Below, in pieces: positions 22,109-34,113 of a DNA stretch of 64,000 nucleotides. Under the pieces are notes generated by a model. The model was not told the DNA's origin and did not search any database. It worked only from the letters and a program-made list of their open reading frames with translations. Location of the stretch: positions 186,001-250,000 of the forward strand of contig SAUG01000007.1 in NCBI GenBank assembly GCA_011316305.1, given 5' to 3'. Each line of letters opens with the position of its first letter. The first letter of the stretch is position 1. Origin of the DNA: Rusavskia elegans. Taxonomy: Eukaryota; Ascomycota; Lecanoromycetes; Teloschistales; Teloschistaceae. The position numbers and the translations under genes are program-made.

Positions 22109-22583
22109 GCCTGAATGACGTAGTGGCAAGAACTGCGTTTTCTAGTAGATCTATTACTAACGAATCCAACGCTTTTCGGAGTTAAAAATTAAATCCGAAA
22201 ATAGCGAGTCGAAGGTTCGAAGCCTTCGAAGGTTAACTAATATTTAAATTTTTTTCGATCAAGTCGATTTTTATACAGAGTCTTTTATATAGAAAGATTA
22301 GATAATAGATCGTATCGTAACTATATAAATCGGTCGAATTGGAATTAAATTTAAAAGAGATTAAATAGATTAAAGTTTTTTTATTTAAAATTTAGTCTAA
22401 ATCTAGTTTCTTCGGAAATTTTAGAATTAAATATTCGGTAGAATTAAATATTCGGTAGAATTAAATATTCGGTAGAATATTTGAATTTTTAAATAATTAC
22501 GTTATCTAATCGATTTATACTTCTAATATTAGATCGTAAAAGATTAAAATTAAAAATTCGAAGGATTATACCGTATATATATA
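22109..22583 (+). mobile_element. tRNA-headed SINE, full length, 475 bp
   Basis: TSDs TTAAATTAATTATA (22095-22108) and TTAGATTAATTGTA (22584-22597) match over 14 bp apart from two G/A changes. The head begins GCCTGAATGACGTAGTGG (an A-box position) and has AAGGTTCGAAGCC (a B-box). A perfect 17-bp tandem triplication (22424-22474, unit GAATTAAATATTCGGTA) makes it longer than its relatives. Confidence 0.88.
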
Positions 22584-22597
22584 TTAGATTAATTGTA

Positions 22598-23389
22598 TAC
22601 TTCGCAGACGAAACTCTAGCGTTTATAAAAGTAAAAGAAATTTTTTAAAAGATCGTAATCAGACGATCTTCGATCGAGATCTAACAGATATAGAAGAACT
22701 GGAACGTCTAGAAAAGTTATAAAAACAATCGAAAATCGAATAGACGATGTTGACGACGTTATCTATTGACGAATTCTTTTTTTCGGAAGTTTGTTTTTCT
22801 AAATTTTTTTCTAGCGAGCGAGATTAAACCTTTTCTATTCGTAGAACTACTATAGTATCTTTTGATAGTTTATAAAATATTTTTTAGATTTCTACGTATT
22901 TTCCGAGATAGAATAGTTTTTCTATTTAATAAAATATTTCTAATCTTTTCTCTATAGACTTGTTTTAACTATAAAGATATTTTTTTTTTAGATTTCGATA
23001 TAGAAGGTCTTTAAATTAGTATTCTAGAATCGATAAAATACAAAAGCAATATATAGAACATCGGATATACTTTAATATTTTTAAATAAATTAAATTTAAA
23101 TTTCTAAAACCCTTTAATTTTTTAAATTAAAAACGATTCGATTTTAATATTATCGAGTTTTTTTTCTAGTATTTTTATTTTAAGATTTTTATAAAGAAGT
23201 ATAATTTATTTTCTTTTTTTAATTAAAACGTCGTTTTTCTTTTTTTTTTCTAATAGTAATCGAAATATTTTTATATTTTTATAATATGATTATTAATTCG
23301 TTTTAACGTTTCGATTTCCACAGTTACTAATTACGTTAATATCTATACTAGATCGTATTTTGATAGTTTTAAATCATTTCAAAATTAAT
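22598..23389. other. AT-rich sequence without recognisable element
   Basis: No ends, TSDs or motifs could be assigned. Composition is as in the surrounding RIP block. Confidence 0.4.
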
Positions 23390-23397
23390 ATAAAACG

Positions 23398-24411
23398 TAG
23401 ACTGGCCGTCGGGTCGGGTTTCGAACTTAGGTTAGCTAACCCGACCCGACCTAAATCGAGTTAGAAAATAGTCCGATACGATCTAATAGGTTTTCGGCTC
23501 GGATTTAATAATCTAATTTAATTTAAATAACGCGTTAAATTTATTCAACTCGTATAACTCTAGTATAATAATTATATAAATAATTTTAAAATTTTTTAAT
23601 TAATTAACTATACTAGCTAGAAAGATACTAGTTTAACCAAATATATTATCTACCTATATGACTATTATAGTCATATCAATAGTTATATTTATATTATATA
23701 TAACTATTAATAAAGGCTTTACGGGATTCTATCAAGTTTCCGGATTCGATTCGGAACTAGATTGACCGTCGAATCGGATTTCGAATCCGAATTAGAAAAA
23801 CCGATCCGACCCGAATCGGTTCCGACTTTTTTAGGTATCGAATTAAATCGGTTCCGATTTTTCTAGATACCGAACCGATTCGGTTCTAGATTAAACCCGG
23901 AAATCCGAGTTCGACTCGTTAAAACCGCTAATACTACTAAGATCTAGTATAAAAATAAAATTCTAATATAGAAGTAATATCTATTTATCTAAAATAAATC
24001 TAGTTAATTTACTATACTAGCTAAAAGAGTTTTAATTAGACGAAATATAATACCTAAATATATTATCTTTATAAAAAATTAATTTATTAATTAATTTATA
24101 AATTTATCATAATATTTTACTATATATAAAAGGTTTAGCAGGTCGAATTAGATTTCTATCGGTTTCTACTTTATAACTCGATTTAATTCTCGGTTTTTAA
24201 ATTTAGGAACCGATCTATACCGTTTAGTAGATCGGGTTAAATCGATTTACTAAAACTCGAGTCGAGTTTCCGAAATACCGACGGGAATTCGTACCGAAGT
24301 AACCAGTCTACCCGGAACCGACCGTTTAGCGAATCGAACCGGTTCGATTTACTAAAAAATCGGATCGAATTATAGATACCGATAGAAACCCGTACCGAAA
24401 TAGCCAATCTA
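23398..24411 (+). mobile_element. hAT-like element (453-bp form) split by a second hAT element
   Basis: Starts TAGACTGGCC, ends AGCCAATCTA, with a perfect 8-bp TSD ATAAAACG (23390-23397 and 24412-24419). Removing the inner element and one TSD copy leaves 453 bp, exactly the length of the uninterrupted copy at 27633-28085. Confidence 0.93.
23758..24310 (+). mobile_element. hAT-like element, 553 bp, nested
   Basis: Starts TAGATTGACC, ends AACCAGTCTA, with TSDs TTCGGAAC (23750-23757) and CCCGGAAC (24311-24318), differing by two C/T changes. It is inserted in a relative with the same ends, which proves at least two rounds of activity of this family. Confidence 0.93.
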
Positions 24412-24759
24412 ATAAAACGATATTTTTTTCGTCGTATTTAATTCTTTAACGTTAAAAGCTAGTTATATTATTGATAAAAGAAATATCGAATTATTTCAAT
24501 TAGTATATTATACTATCTTAGAAATTATTTTATAAATTAATAGTACTTTCGATTTATCTATCTATTAGCGAAAAGAAAACTATTAATATTTAAAATTTAG
24601 TATCAAGTAAAGATATTAGAATCTTCTAATAATATAAAGTAAAAAATTTATTTCTATTGTTTATTATCTTTCCTGGAAAATTTCAGTATCGAATTAATCG
24701 ATTTAAAATTAGAAATTCGAAATATTTTAGCTTATATATCTTTTTAATCAGAATTAGAT

Positions 24760-25201
24760 GGCCTGGGTGGCGCAGTAGCAGACTGCGTTGCTTGGAAGCC
24801 TAACGGATCCGCGTTCCATCTCGGAGTTAGCGGAATTAATCTAGCGGGTCGGGGGTTCGAATCTCTCGAAAGCTAATCTAATATTTAAGTTTTTTCTAAT
24901 CGACTAAGTCGATTTTTATATAGAGTTTATACGGGAGTTATATAGAGAGATTATTTAAAGGATTATCTCGGCCTAGCCGTTTCTAATCGAAGTAAATTAA
25001 ATTAATTAATAAGGTTAAATAGATTACGGTTTTTCTCTAGGTTTTAGTCTAGATCTAGCTCTTTCGAGAGTTTTTAATTAAGTTTTCGGTAAAGATTCGA
25101 GTCTAAATAATTACGTAATCTAATCGATTAGTACTTCCAATACTAATTCGTAAAAGATAATCAAAAATCCGAATGATTAAATCGTATATATAATATAAAA
25201 T
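24760..25201 (+). mobile_element. tRNA-headed SINE, full length, 442 bp
   Basis: Perfect 10-bp TSD AGAATTAGAT (24750-24759 and 25202-25211). RNA polymerase III internal promoter elements are visible: A-box TGGCGCAGTAG (24768-24778) and B-box GGTTCGAATCT (24854-24864, last base changed). The tail ends in a TATATATAATATAAAAT run instead of poly-A. It is one of the best copies for defining the family. The tRNA-like head lacks a good acceptor-stem pairing, so it is not called a tRNA gene. Confidence 0.92.
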
Positions 25202-25539
25202 AGAATTAGATAAATATTTCTCGTATATCTTTTTATTAGATTAAAATTTATTTTATATCTATTTTTTATACTTAGATTTTTCAATTTAAATAATTTATTA
25301 ATAAAATCTAATATAATTTTCTTCTATAGTAAATTCGATAGAATCTGATATTAGATTTCGCCGTATCTAGTATAAATCGTATACTCGTTCTATTTATAAC
25401 TAAAATATTTACAAATATATTCCTTGATATTTTATTTTATTTTAGAAAATCGTTAATACTATTGTAAAAATTATATCGTTTTTATTATATCTAGATATTT
25501 TGATAGCGATCTACTATATTATTATTTTAATATATTCGT

Positions 25540-25965
25540 TCATCTCGAAATAGATTAAATTGAATCGTATTCTAGAATATCTAACGCGATTTACTTCGGA
25601 TTAGATTATAAACGGATTAGATTATAAACGGATTAGATTATAAATAAAATTTTACGGATTAAATTCGTTTAAAGAATAGATTAATTAGTTATCGCGCTAG
25701 TATAGGCGATAGTTTAATTTGATTAGACTTTACTAATATTTTAGAATAAATAGAAGATAAAAATACTATTTAGATTTATTTAGCGTCTATATTAGAGTCT
25801 CTAGAATTTCTTATAAAAATTACTATTTTTAGTAAAATCCGATTCGAATCTAATTCGTTTTAATTTAGATTAGATCGATATCTATATAATCCGACCTAGA
25901 CCCGACCCGAATCTATTCGGAATAGATTCGGATCGGATATTTCTATATCTCGTTTCGAAGAATAT
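25540..25965 (+). mobile_element. CTCGGAACG-type MITE, 426 bp
   Basis: TSD ATATTCGT (25532-25539 and 25966-25973) is perfect. Ends are TCATCTCGAAA and CGTTTCGAAGAAT. The internal arm CGCTAGTATAGGCG is present, but the partner arm is degraded by mutation. An 8-bp TSD places this family near hAT. Confidence 0.85.
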
Positions 25966-25989
25966 ATATTCGTCGATTTTATTATCTAA

Positions 25990-27600
25990 TATTTATAGTT
26001 TCTCTCCTTCGATTAGAAATTAATTTTAATTGACTCTAACTATATATATAATCTCGTTCAATTGATATAAATTTATCAAAAGTAATCAATTTTTATTAAT
26101 TCTAAGAATACTATTACTAAAGATTTTCTTTATTTCTATATAATTGTTTTATCGTCTAAAAATATCTATTTTTCTATTGGTTCTACCCAAATTATATTAG
26201 ATTTTATATTTATTCCAGTAAAATTGATTTAATTTTTATATTTATTTTCTATTAAACTATTACGTTATAGTGAAGTAACAAAGATTTTTATAGTCGATAA
26301 AAATTGTTAAATCTAGCTATTATTTAATATATATTTTCTAAATTCTAGAGTTACTATTTTAGCTATTAGTTTTTTATTATAGATATCGTATTTTTATTCT
26401 ACCAGCGACAGTTTTCTTGATATATATATTATTAGATACTTTTTATCTTTAAATTTCGTAAAAGCGTATATACCGATAAATTGATTTCCTTCGTTATCTT
26501 CGATCTATAATAGGTTTTTTTTATCGGCTAAATTTTTAAAAATAGAATCTTTTAGATAGTCTTTTCGAAAATTTTCGAAAATTTATAATTTTTTAAATCT
26601 CTAATACTATTCTATAGCGTTTTTTATTATATTAATTAAATGAATATTATTTTTAGAGGAATTTTTAATAAATTTTCGATTATAGTTTACGTATTCGAAA
26701 AAATTTTTTATTTTTTTATATTAGGCGGCGTTGACTTTTTCTTAATAGTCTAAAGTTTAATCAAATCGATATCTATATCGTTTCGCTCGATAATAGATTG
26801 TAGAAAGTTAATCTTATCTTTATAGAATTAATATTTTTCTAATTTAAAAAATAAATCATTTATTTATAAATATTCGAAACTTCTATTACTATAAAGTTAA
26901 TATTCTTGGAATATTCTAAATTATATTAGAATATCGTCGAAAGAAACGATAACGAATACGTCGAGATAGCTTTTTAATATATCGTTAAGTATATTATAAT
27001 TAATTATTGAAATAGATGTAAGACTATATAATATAATCGTATACTTATAATATCAATATCGTATTCGAAAATCTATTTTCTATTTTTTTCGGCCTTTATA
27101 CGTATAAGATTTTTTTTTAAAAGTCGAATCTAATAAAATATTTAGTTTTAGAAAATCGATTTTAAAACGCGCTAATATTTAGTAGTAAATATCCATTTTT
27201 AATGGTGATACAGTTTAGCTTCCGATAATTGATATATAGACGAAATATTTCGTCTTTTTTAAAGATAATAAAGATCGAATATTTTATCGATAATCTAATT
27301 TTTTTAATAAATTTCTATATAATATCTTTAATTGTTATTATCTAGTTTACGATTTTATATTATAATACGTTTTAGAGAAAAAAATAGTACGTTTTGCTTT
27401 AAACTGTCGTTTAATCGGAGCTAGAATCGAAAACGATCTATAATATACTATAAAGTATATATATTAAAACTTTCAATATTTTGTATAATTCTATTTAATA
27501 TTAGTTCTAGATATTGTATTTTAGCGGCGATAGTATTATATATCGAAAATACTCTAATAGTTCGCTATATAGAATAGCGAATCGAATATATAAAAACTAT
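25990..27600 (-). pseudogene. Ty3/gypsy pol fossil (reverse transcriptase)
   Basis: On the minus strand, 27181-27230 reads NYRKLNCITIKNGYLLL, matching the start of a Ty3/gypsy RT palm, and 26916-26970 reads YLDVFVIVSFDDILI, the catalytic Y/F-x-DD block. Stops and at least one frame change lie between them. No LTRs flank it. The 3' part (toward 25990) probably held RNase H, but I cannot identify motifs there. The hAT element at 27633 adjoins its 5' side. Confidence 0.7.
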
Positions 27601-27632
27601 ATTTAGCTATCTAAAAATTTCTTATATACGAT

Positions 27633-28085
27633 TAGATTGACCGTCGGATCGGATTTCAAATCTAGATTAGCTAACTCGATCCGATCTGAATCGGGTTAAA
27701 GAATAGTCCGACCCGATCTAATAGATTTTTAGATCGGATTTTATAATCCGACCCGATTTAAATAATCCGCTAAGTCTATACAATTCGTATAACTCTGGTA
27801 TAAAAATTATATAAATAATTTTGAAAAACTCTAATTAATTAACTACGCTAGCTAGAAGGATACTAGTAAAACTTAATATATTATCTAACAACATTTCTTT
27901 TATAGTAAATTTAATACTTATATTTAAATTATATATAACTATTAATAATAATTTTACAGGTTCCTATCGGGTTTTCGAATTCGATTCGGAACTAACCGTT
28001 TAGTAAATCGAACCGGTTTAACTTACTAAGGAATTAGATCGGGTTATAGATACTAACGAAAACCCGTACCGAAGTAGCCAATCTA
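27633..28085 (+). mobile_element. hAT-like non-autonomous element, 453 bp
   Basis: Starts TAGATTGACC, ends AGCCAATCTA, with TSDs TATACGAT (27625-27632) and TATACGAC (28086-28093), one C/T change. It is the uninterrupted reference for the split copy at 23398-24411. Confidence 0.92.
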
Positions 28086-28357
28086 TATACGACGAGCGAC
28101 GGCGGCCGTATCATTAAATAACGACTAGAAAACTCTACTAATCGACTATTCCGAGAAATTATTCTATAATTTTAAAATAAAAAGACGAAATTTAATAGAA
28201 CTAATAGAATTTATTTATAGAAATCTAAAGTTCGCAATAGTTTATTTTTATAATTATAATAGTTTTTGTCGATATAGAACTAGATATAGTTTACGATATT
28301 AAATCGATATAATTTATTCCGTTTTCTAAAATCTATTATAAGGCATTTCTCTTATAT

Positions 28358-28790
28358 ATATATACGATTTAATCATTCGGATCTTGATTTTAATCTTTTA
28401 CGATTTAATACTAGAGGTACTAATCGATTAAATTACGTAACTATTTTTAAAAACTTAAGTATTTTATCGAGAACATAATTTCAAAACTTTTAAAGGAGCT
28501 AGATTTAGACTAAATCATATATAAGAAAGTTTCGATCTAGTTAATTTAATTAATTTAATTTATTTCGATCGATTTATATAGTTGGACCGAAACGATCTAT
28601 TATATAATCCCTCTATATAAAAAATCTATATCAAAATCGACTTTGTCGATAGAGAAAATTCAAGTATTAGTTAGCTTTTAAAGGATTCGAATCTTTAATC
28701 TATCGGATTTAACCTCGTTAACTTCGAAAAGCGTTGGATCCGTTAGGCTATCAGATTACGCAATCATTGCTACTACGTCACCCAGGTCGC
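28358..28790 (-). mobile_element. tRNA-headed SINE, nearly full length
   Basis: Minus-strand copy with the tail at the left (ACGATTTAATCATTCGGATC) and the tRNA-like head at the right (GACCTGGGTGACGTAGTAGC on the minus strand near 28789). Possible TSDs GCATTTCTCTTATA and GCTTTTTCTTTTATA are imperfect. Part of the D-arm region has been altered. Confidence 0.75.
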
Positions 28791-28805
28791 TTTTTCTTTT
28801 ATAAA

Positions 28806-30038
28806 GTTATATATTAGCTTTTATTAATAATTATTCTTTAATATAACGATTTCCTACTAGCGGTAAAATTTAGTTAAAGATTTTTACGTCTAATTTTTAT
28901 AGATTAATCCTCTATTTTATATATATAGATATAAGTCTAAATCTTGTTTACAATTTTACGAGTTCTAAAAAATTACCTTGTTAGTTTTATTTAGATTATC
29001 TAATTTACTTTTTTATAGCGTGGAAAACGTTAGTTTATTACTTTTATTCAGTTTTTCTATTTTACTTTCTTGTATCGATGCAGACGTTATATCTTCGGAA
29101 TATAACAATTTTTCGTAATATTTTAGCGTCCGTAATAATACAATCTTTGCAGGTCTATAATATTACTACTACGACGTTTTCTTAAAATTCTAAAAAGTGT
29201 AAATTATAGGATTTATTCGGTTTATATCTCGATCTGTAGAAAATAATTTTATAATCGTACGATAGCGAAAGAATATTAAATAAAACGAGAAGCGTTTTTA
29301 AATTCTAAGTTTTTACGACTCTGCGGTAGGGTTGGTACTAAAACCACCGATAGAAAATCTTTTCTAAATTAAATACTACTTTACGGTTGTAAAGTTAGAT
29401 TTTATAAATTTAGATATAAATCGAATAAACTTTATATTTTATATATTTCAAAATTTTAAAAAAATCGTCGTAGTAGTAGTATTATAGGCTTGTAAAGATA
29501 GTGATTGACGGGATGTTATTGCGAGACTAGTATTGTTGCGAAAGATTATTGCGTTTCGAAGATATAATGCGATATAAATATACCGACGACGGGAAATTAT
29601 AGTAATACGAGCTTTTAGACCTTTATAGATTAAATTCGGCGTTCTAATAAATCTAGAATCCGATTTATATCTAAAATTAGATAATAGTTATTAGTTATAT
29701 CGATAATATATTCTCGAAAGAAATCGAAACTATTAGTCGACTAATATAATTAGCTATGACTAGAACTAGAATAAATATTTTAGAATATATAGAAAATAAT
29801 ATTTCGACAATATAATTGTATTTATCTTTAAAAGCTAATTTATTAAAGAAATAGAAATAATCTTATTATATCTTCTAGTTAAAAATACTTTTCTTTTTCT
29901 GTTTATTCTATTAAATATAGATTATAAATTTATTTATTTCTATATTTAATTTAAATTTATAATAATATCATTCAGTTTCTATAAAGTTTTTTGAACTAAT
30001 ATTCTATTGAAAAAATTTAAAATCTATAGTAAAAGAAC
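28806..30038. other. AT-rich sequence without recognisable element
   Basis: No terminal repeats or protein motifs were found. A stretch at 29290-29350 and another at 29490-29640 have somewhat higher GC, perhaps less mutated remnants. Confidence 0.4.
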
Positions 30039-30043
30039 AGATT

Positions 30044-30516
30044 TGTTATAAGCACGCGCGGCGTGACTTCGGGAACGCAGTAGTACTTAGTACAGCACCG
30101 GAACTCCTTATTACGCCTAGATAGATAGAAAGGACTTGGTATTATTATCTCAGTTATCTTAGTAAATAAGGTACCTAAGGAAGGTTATCTTAGTTATCTC
30201 GGTAAGTAAAGTACCTAAAGAAGGTTATCTTAGTTATCTTAGTAAGTAAGGTACCTAAGGAAGGGTTATCTTAGTTATCTTAGCGGGTAAGATACCTGAG
30301 GAAAGGAGGATTTTATTATCTATATAGATTCCGAACTCGACGCCCTTATAGCTTATATTTAATTTATTAGTTATTACTATATACTACTCTAGTAATTAAA
30401 CTGACTTATTCCTATATTAATTTGAAGTAATTACCCGTTATACCTCCGTTTACAGATATACTAATAAGTCCAACCAACCCTTGGAGATACCAGGACCCCC
30501 AGGTAGCCCTATAACA
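30044..30516 (+). mobile_element. Solo LTR, 473 bp, weakly mutated
   Basis: Begins TGTTATA and ends TATAACA, a canonical TG...CA pair with a 7-bp terminal inverted repeat. It is flanked by a perfect 5-bp TSD AGATT (30039-30043 and 30517-30521). It has much higher GC than its surroundings and contains four 40-bp tandem units. No matching internal region or second LTR is in the window, so it arose by LTR-LTR recombination. It is unrelated to the gypsy LTRs here. Strand is arbitrary. Confidence 0.9.
30145..30306 (+). repeat. Four 40-bp tandem repeats within the solo LTR
   Basis: Units at 30145-30184, 30185-30224, 30225-30265 and 30266-30306 share TTATCTTAGTTATCTTAG and GTACCTAAGGAAGG blocks with a few substitutions. 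Each unit contains a repeated TTATCTTAG half and a GGTACC palindrome. They could be LTR enhancer units. Confidence 0.9.
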
Positions 30517-30620
30517 AGATTTTAATAAAATAAATTTTAAATCGATTCTAATATTTATCGAAAGTTTAATAGATTATTTTAATAATTTTTTAAAGTATTT
30601 TTCTAAAGTTTATATTCTAG

Positions 30621-31023
30621 TATTACGTCTATGACTCCACAGAAGTACTTACGTTTATTAATTAGATAAACGAACTAATAGCTTAGTCTAGTTAGAGCCG
30701 CTAGAGCCGCGGGGCTACTTTTTCTTAGTAGGTCGGCCTTATTAGACGTATCGGCCCTCCTACTATATATATCGCTCTTTATATCTAGTCGATAGCTTCT
30801 TTTATTAGTCGTTAAAATAATTACTAAATATCGTCATGTTCATTTCTTATAATTACCTATATAACGAAGACGTCTCGTAAAATTATAACCTTATTTTTAT
30901 AGTTATACGAGACTAGTTTTAATAATCTATATTAGAACTTCTTTATTATTTAATAGCTCGGACTATATCTATAGCTATAGCTTGACTCGAGCGTAACGTT
31001 TCCTAATATATAAAGATATTATA
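30621..31023 (+). repeat. 5' LTR of the gag-bearing gypsy element
   Basis: Same length (403 bp) as the partner at 33706-34108 and aligned to it over its entire length. The differences are mostly C/T and G/A. Confidence 0.88.
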
Positions 31024-31084
31024 TTTTTATAATTTATTATATTAGTTCCGTTATCTCGTCCTATAGATCGAACCGATACTATTA

Positions 31085-31850
31085 AAACGGCTACGTTAAA
31101 TATCTATAAAAGAGATAGAAAAATCGTAAAACTATAGTCTATTTAAATAAGTATCTATTTTAAATTATATATAAATTACTTTCCGAACGAAGTAGTTAAA
31201 GTCTTATTTATAGTATTCTATCTAGAAAAAGCAGGCTTTAATTAGATATAGTTCTATATAGAAAATTATTTTAGTAATCCGGAGAATTAAATAGAAGATA
31301 AAATAACCTAGACCTTTTATAACTTTAGTTCTCTAATTATAGCTATAAAAGAATCCTTCGGTAATAATAATAAAAATAGAATAATAGAAAAGAAACTAAT
31401 AACTCTAAGATAGTAGAAGTCGGTAGCAATATATATTACTTCGTTTAGAATATTAGTTTATAAGACGTATTAGAAAGATTTAGTTCTAAAAGTCTACTTC
31501 TATAAAAGATTTAATAATAGAGTTAAAAAAGCTATAGTAGTAATCGAATGACCCGATTTACTAATAGAAATAATTAAATTAATAATAAGAATCGATACCA
31601 GGTGATACGAAAGATTAATAGATAAATAGGTACCTAATAAAACAGAACCCGTTAAAAGATAGTCTAAAAGAAATCTAATAAAATTCGATACTACTAAATT
31701 TAAAAAATTACGAACTAAAGTTTATTATTTATATAAAAAGATCGAATATTTTAAAAAAAACTATCTAATTAAAGAAATATTAGAGGTAACGGAATACTAA
31801 CTCGAGGTAATAGAGAAATTACCTAAAGAAAAAGCTAGGAAATATATAAT
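31085..31850 (+). pseudogene. Gypsy Gag fossil with zinc knuckle of four tyrosines
   Basis: The plus-strand frame reads as a Ty3/gypsy capsid with stops (for example ENYFSNPEN, TFYNFSS, AIKESFGN, VYFYKRFNNRVKKAIVVIE). At 31723-31764 the spacing of a C-X2-C-X4-H-X4-C zinc knuckle is preserved, but all four ligand codons are TAT. This is what G-to-A changes of TGT and C-to-T changes of CAT would give. The frame is cut off by the MITE at 31851. Confidence 0.75.
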
Positions 31851-32010
31851 TAAACTGGCCATTTCGAATCAAAGTGGCGATCCGACTTCGCGATAAATGT
31901 AGCTAATACGTCTAAATAACTAGTTAAAGTTTATCTCCTTCCTAATACGATTAAAAACTCGAATCCGAAATACGAACCCGGATTCGAAACCCAACAAAAC
32001 GGCCAGTCTA
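31851..32010 (+). mobile_element. 160-bp hAT MITE inside the gypsy element
   Basis: Starts TAAACTGGCC, ends GGCCAGTCTA, exactly 160 bp. TSDs are TATATAAT (31843-31850) and TATATAAC (32011-32018). It entered after the gypsy element was in place. Confidence 0.93.
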
Positions 32011-33705
32011 TATATAACGAAAAGTAAGACAGCCGGCTATAACGATAATTACCTTATCTATCTATTAGATAAAGAGAGATTAGGATAGTATTCTAAGGAA
32101 CCAAAAAGTAAAAAGAAAATAATAAAAATAGTAATAGAATCTAAGTTATACTAGATCGAAAAATCTTTTATATCGGCGTTCAAAGTAAAAGTTAAAAGCT
32201 ATTAGACGATAGCTCTAATAAATAGAAAAAAGAAAAATATAATTATAAAAAGACTATACGATGAAATCGTAGGTTATATTTTAAAACGCCTCGTTAAAAA
32301 TAATAGAATTAAAAAAGTCGAAATTAAAATTAGGAATAGATTTATTAGAATAATAAACTTTATATTAAATATAAGCTAAAGATAGTATATCGTCTTAGAA
32401 AACGAATAGAAAGAATCTATTTCTAAAATACTAATATATAAAAGTAACGTTAAAAAAAGAATAGAACTATAGATAATATATCTTTTTATATATAAAAACT
32501 TTCTATATAAAGAATTTAACGTTACGTTTTCCATAGATTACTAGTAAATCAGCGATTTAGATAAAAAATTTAAGAAAAAAGGCGAAATATAGAAAATTAA
32601 AATTTAGAAAAAATACGAATATCTATTATAACGATTAGCCGATAAATATAATATACGCTACGAATTAGTTTAAAAACTATAGATAGACTATATTAAGGAA
32701 ATCTAATAAAACGAATATAACTTTATCTTAAAACAGAATTTAAATATAGATAAAAAAACGCCAGACCCTACGCTGAATATATAATCAAGAGACGAAGAAT
32801 TCAGCTGGTTTCTATTATTATCGTCTTAGGATAAAATAGTAGCTAAAGAGTAGAAATTAGCTAAAATATTAGAAGATCCGGAAGTAATATATAATATTGA
32901 TATAAAATTTTAGCTAAAGGTATTAGATAAAGGAATCTTCAGCTAGATACTCTTTTATATTATTATCTAAACCCGCTAGAAGAAGTCGAACTCTTTTAAA
33001 AATCGGTTAAAATCTTCTAAATCTAAACTTGGTATTAGTTTATTAGATATATCTTACGCGGTTAGTATAAAACTACTAGTCGAATTAAAGGAAACAGAAT
33101 GATTAATTTTATTAAACCTCGATAAAATACGCTATTCTAAAACGATAAAATTATCTTTTTTCTTTTTAAAAGCCTTAAAGTATTAAATAAAGCGAATTTC
33201 CTTCGCTAGTAAACGACGAAGGTTTAGCTCGCGAATAGATAAATTATTATAAATTTCTTTTTAATAGAAATATAATAACTAGATTTCCTATTTATTTTTT
33301 AATATTCGGATATCCTATCCTCGATTTTAATATAAAATTTAGCCTTTTTAGATTTAAATCGCTTTCCTTTAAAAATTAATATAAGACTTAATAATAGAAA
33401 AGAGTAAAATATATAGATCGACTTCGAAATAAATATATTATATAGCTTTTTAGATCTAGTATATTCTCTATTAATATCGATATTCGGAAAAATTTTATAA
33501 ACTTTAGATAGATCGCGTAAATAATAGCTGTAAAGAAATAGTATTGTTTTTTTTTTACACTAGATATATTAGTAAAATACTAGATAGAAAACAGAAGAAT
33601 ATATAGCAAGTTAATAATAAAAAGAAAGAAATTAGTAAAAAACAGACCTATTTTATACCCTATAAATATAACTATACCTGGTCAAAAGCGTTATAGAAAG
33701 GATAG

Positions 33706-34108
33706 TATTATATCTATAACTCTATAGAAGTATTTACGTTTATTAATCAAATAAATAAACTAATAGTTTAGTTTTGTTAAAGCCGTTAGGGTCGCGGGGC
33801 CGCCTCTGTTTAATAGATCGGTTCTATCGAATATATTAGCCTTTCTACTATATATATCCCTCTTTTTATCTAGTAGATAGCTTTAATTATTAGTTGTTAA
33901 TATAATTACTAAATACCGCCCTGTTTTTCTTTTATAATTACCTATATAATAAGGACGTTTTATAATATTATAACCTTATTTTTATAATTAAACGGGACTA
34001 GTTATATTAATCTATACTAGAACTCCCTTACTATTTAGTAACTCGAACTACGTCTACGGCTATAGCTAGATTCAAACGTAACGCTTTCTAATATACAGAG
34101 ACGTTATA
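33706..34108 (+). repeat. 3' LTR of the gag-bearing gypsy element
   Basis: Partner of 30621-31023. It ends GACGTTATA followed by the TSD copy TCTAA. Confidence 0.88.
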
Positions 34109-34113
34109 TCTAA

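Larger units (their letters stand above)
30621..34108 (+). mobile_element. Ty3/gypsy element with gag but no visible RT, LTR to LTR
   Basis: Two 403-bp LTRs (30621-31023 and 33706-34108) enclose 2.68 kb. TSDs are TCTAG (30616-30620) and TCTAA (34109-34113). The LTRs begin TATTACGTC and end GTTATA, RIP forms of TGTTACG...GTTACA, and resemble the LTRs at 58976 and 62537. Gag traces are on the plus strand. No RT or integrase motif was seen at 32010-33705. A 160-bp MITE is inserted at 31851. Confidence 0.88.

Noticed and set aside
30145..30306. CRISPR-like array
   Set aside because: The 40-bp units are directly adjacent without unique spacers and lie within an LTR of a eukaryotic genome.
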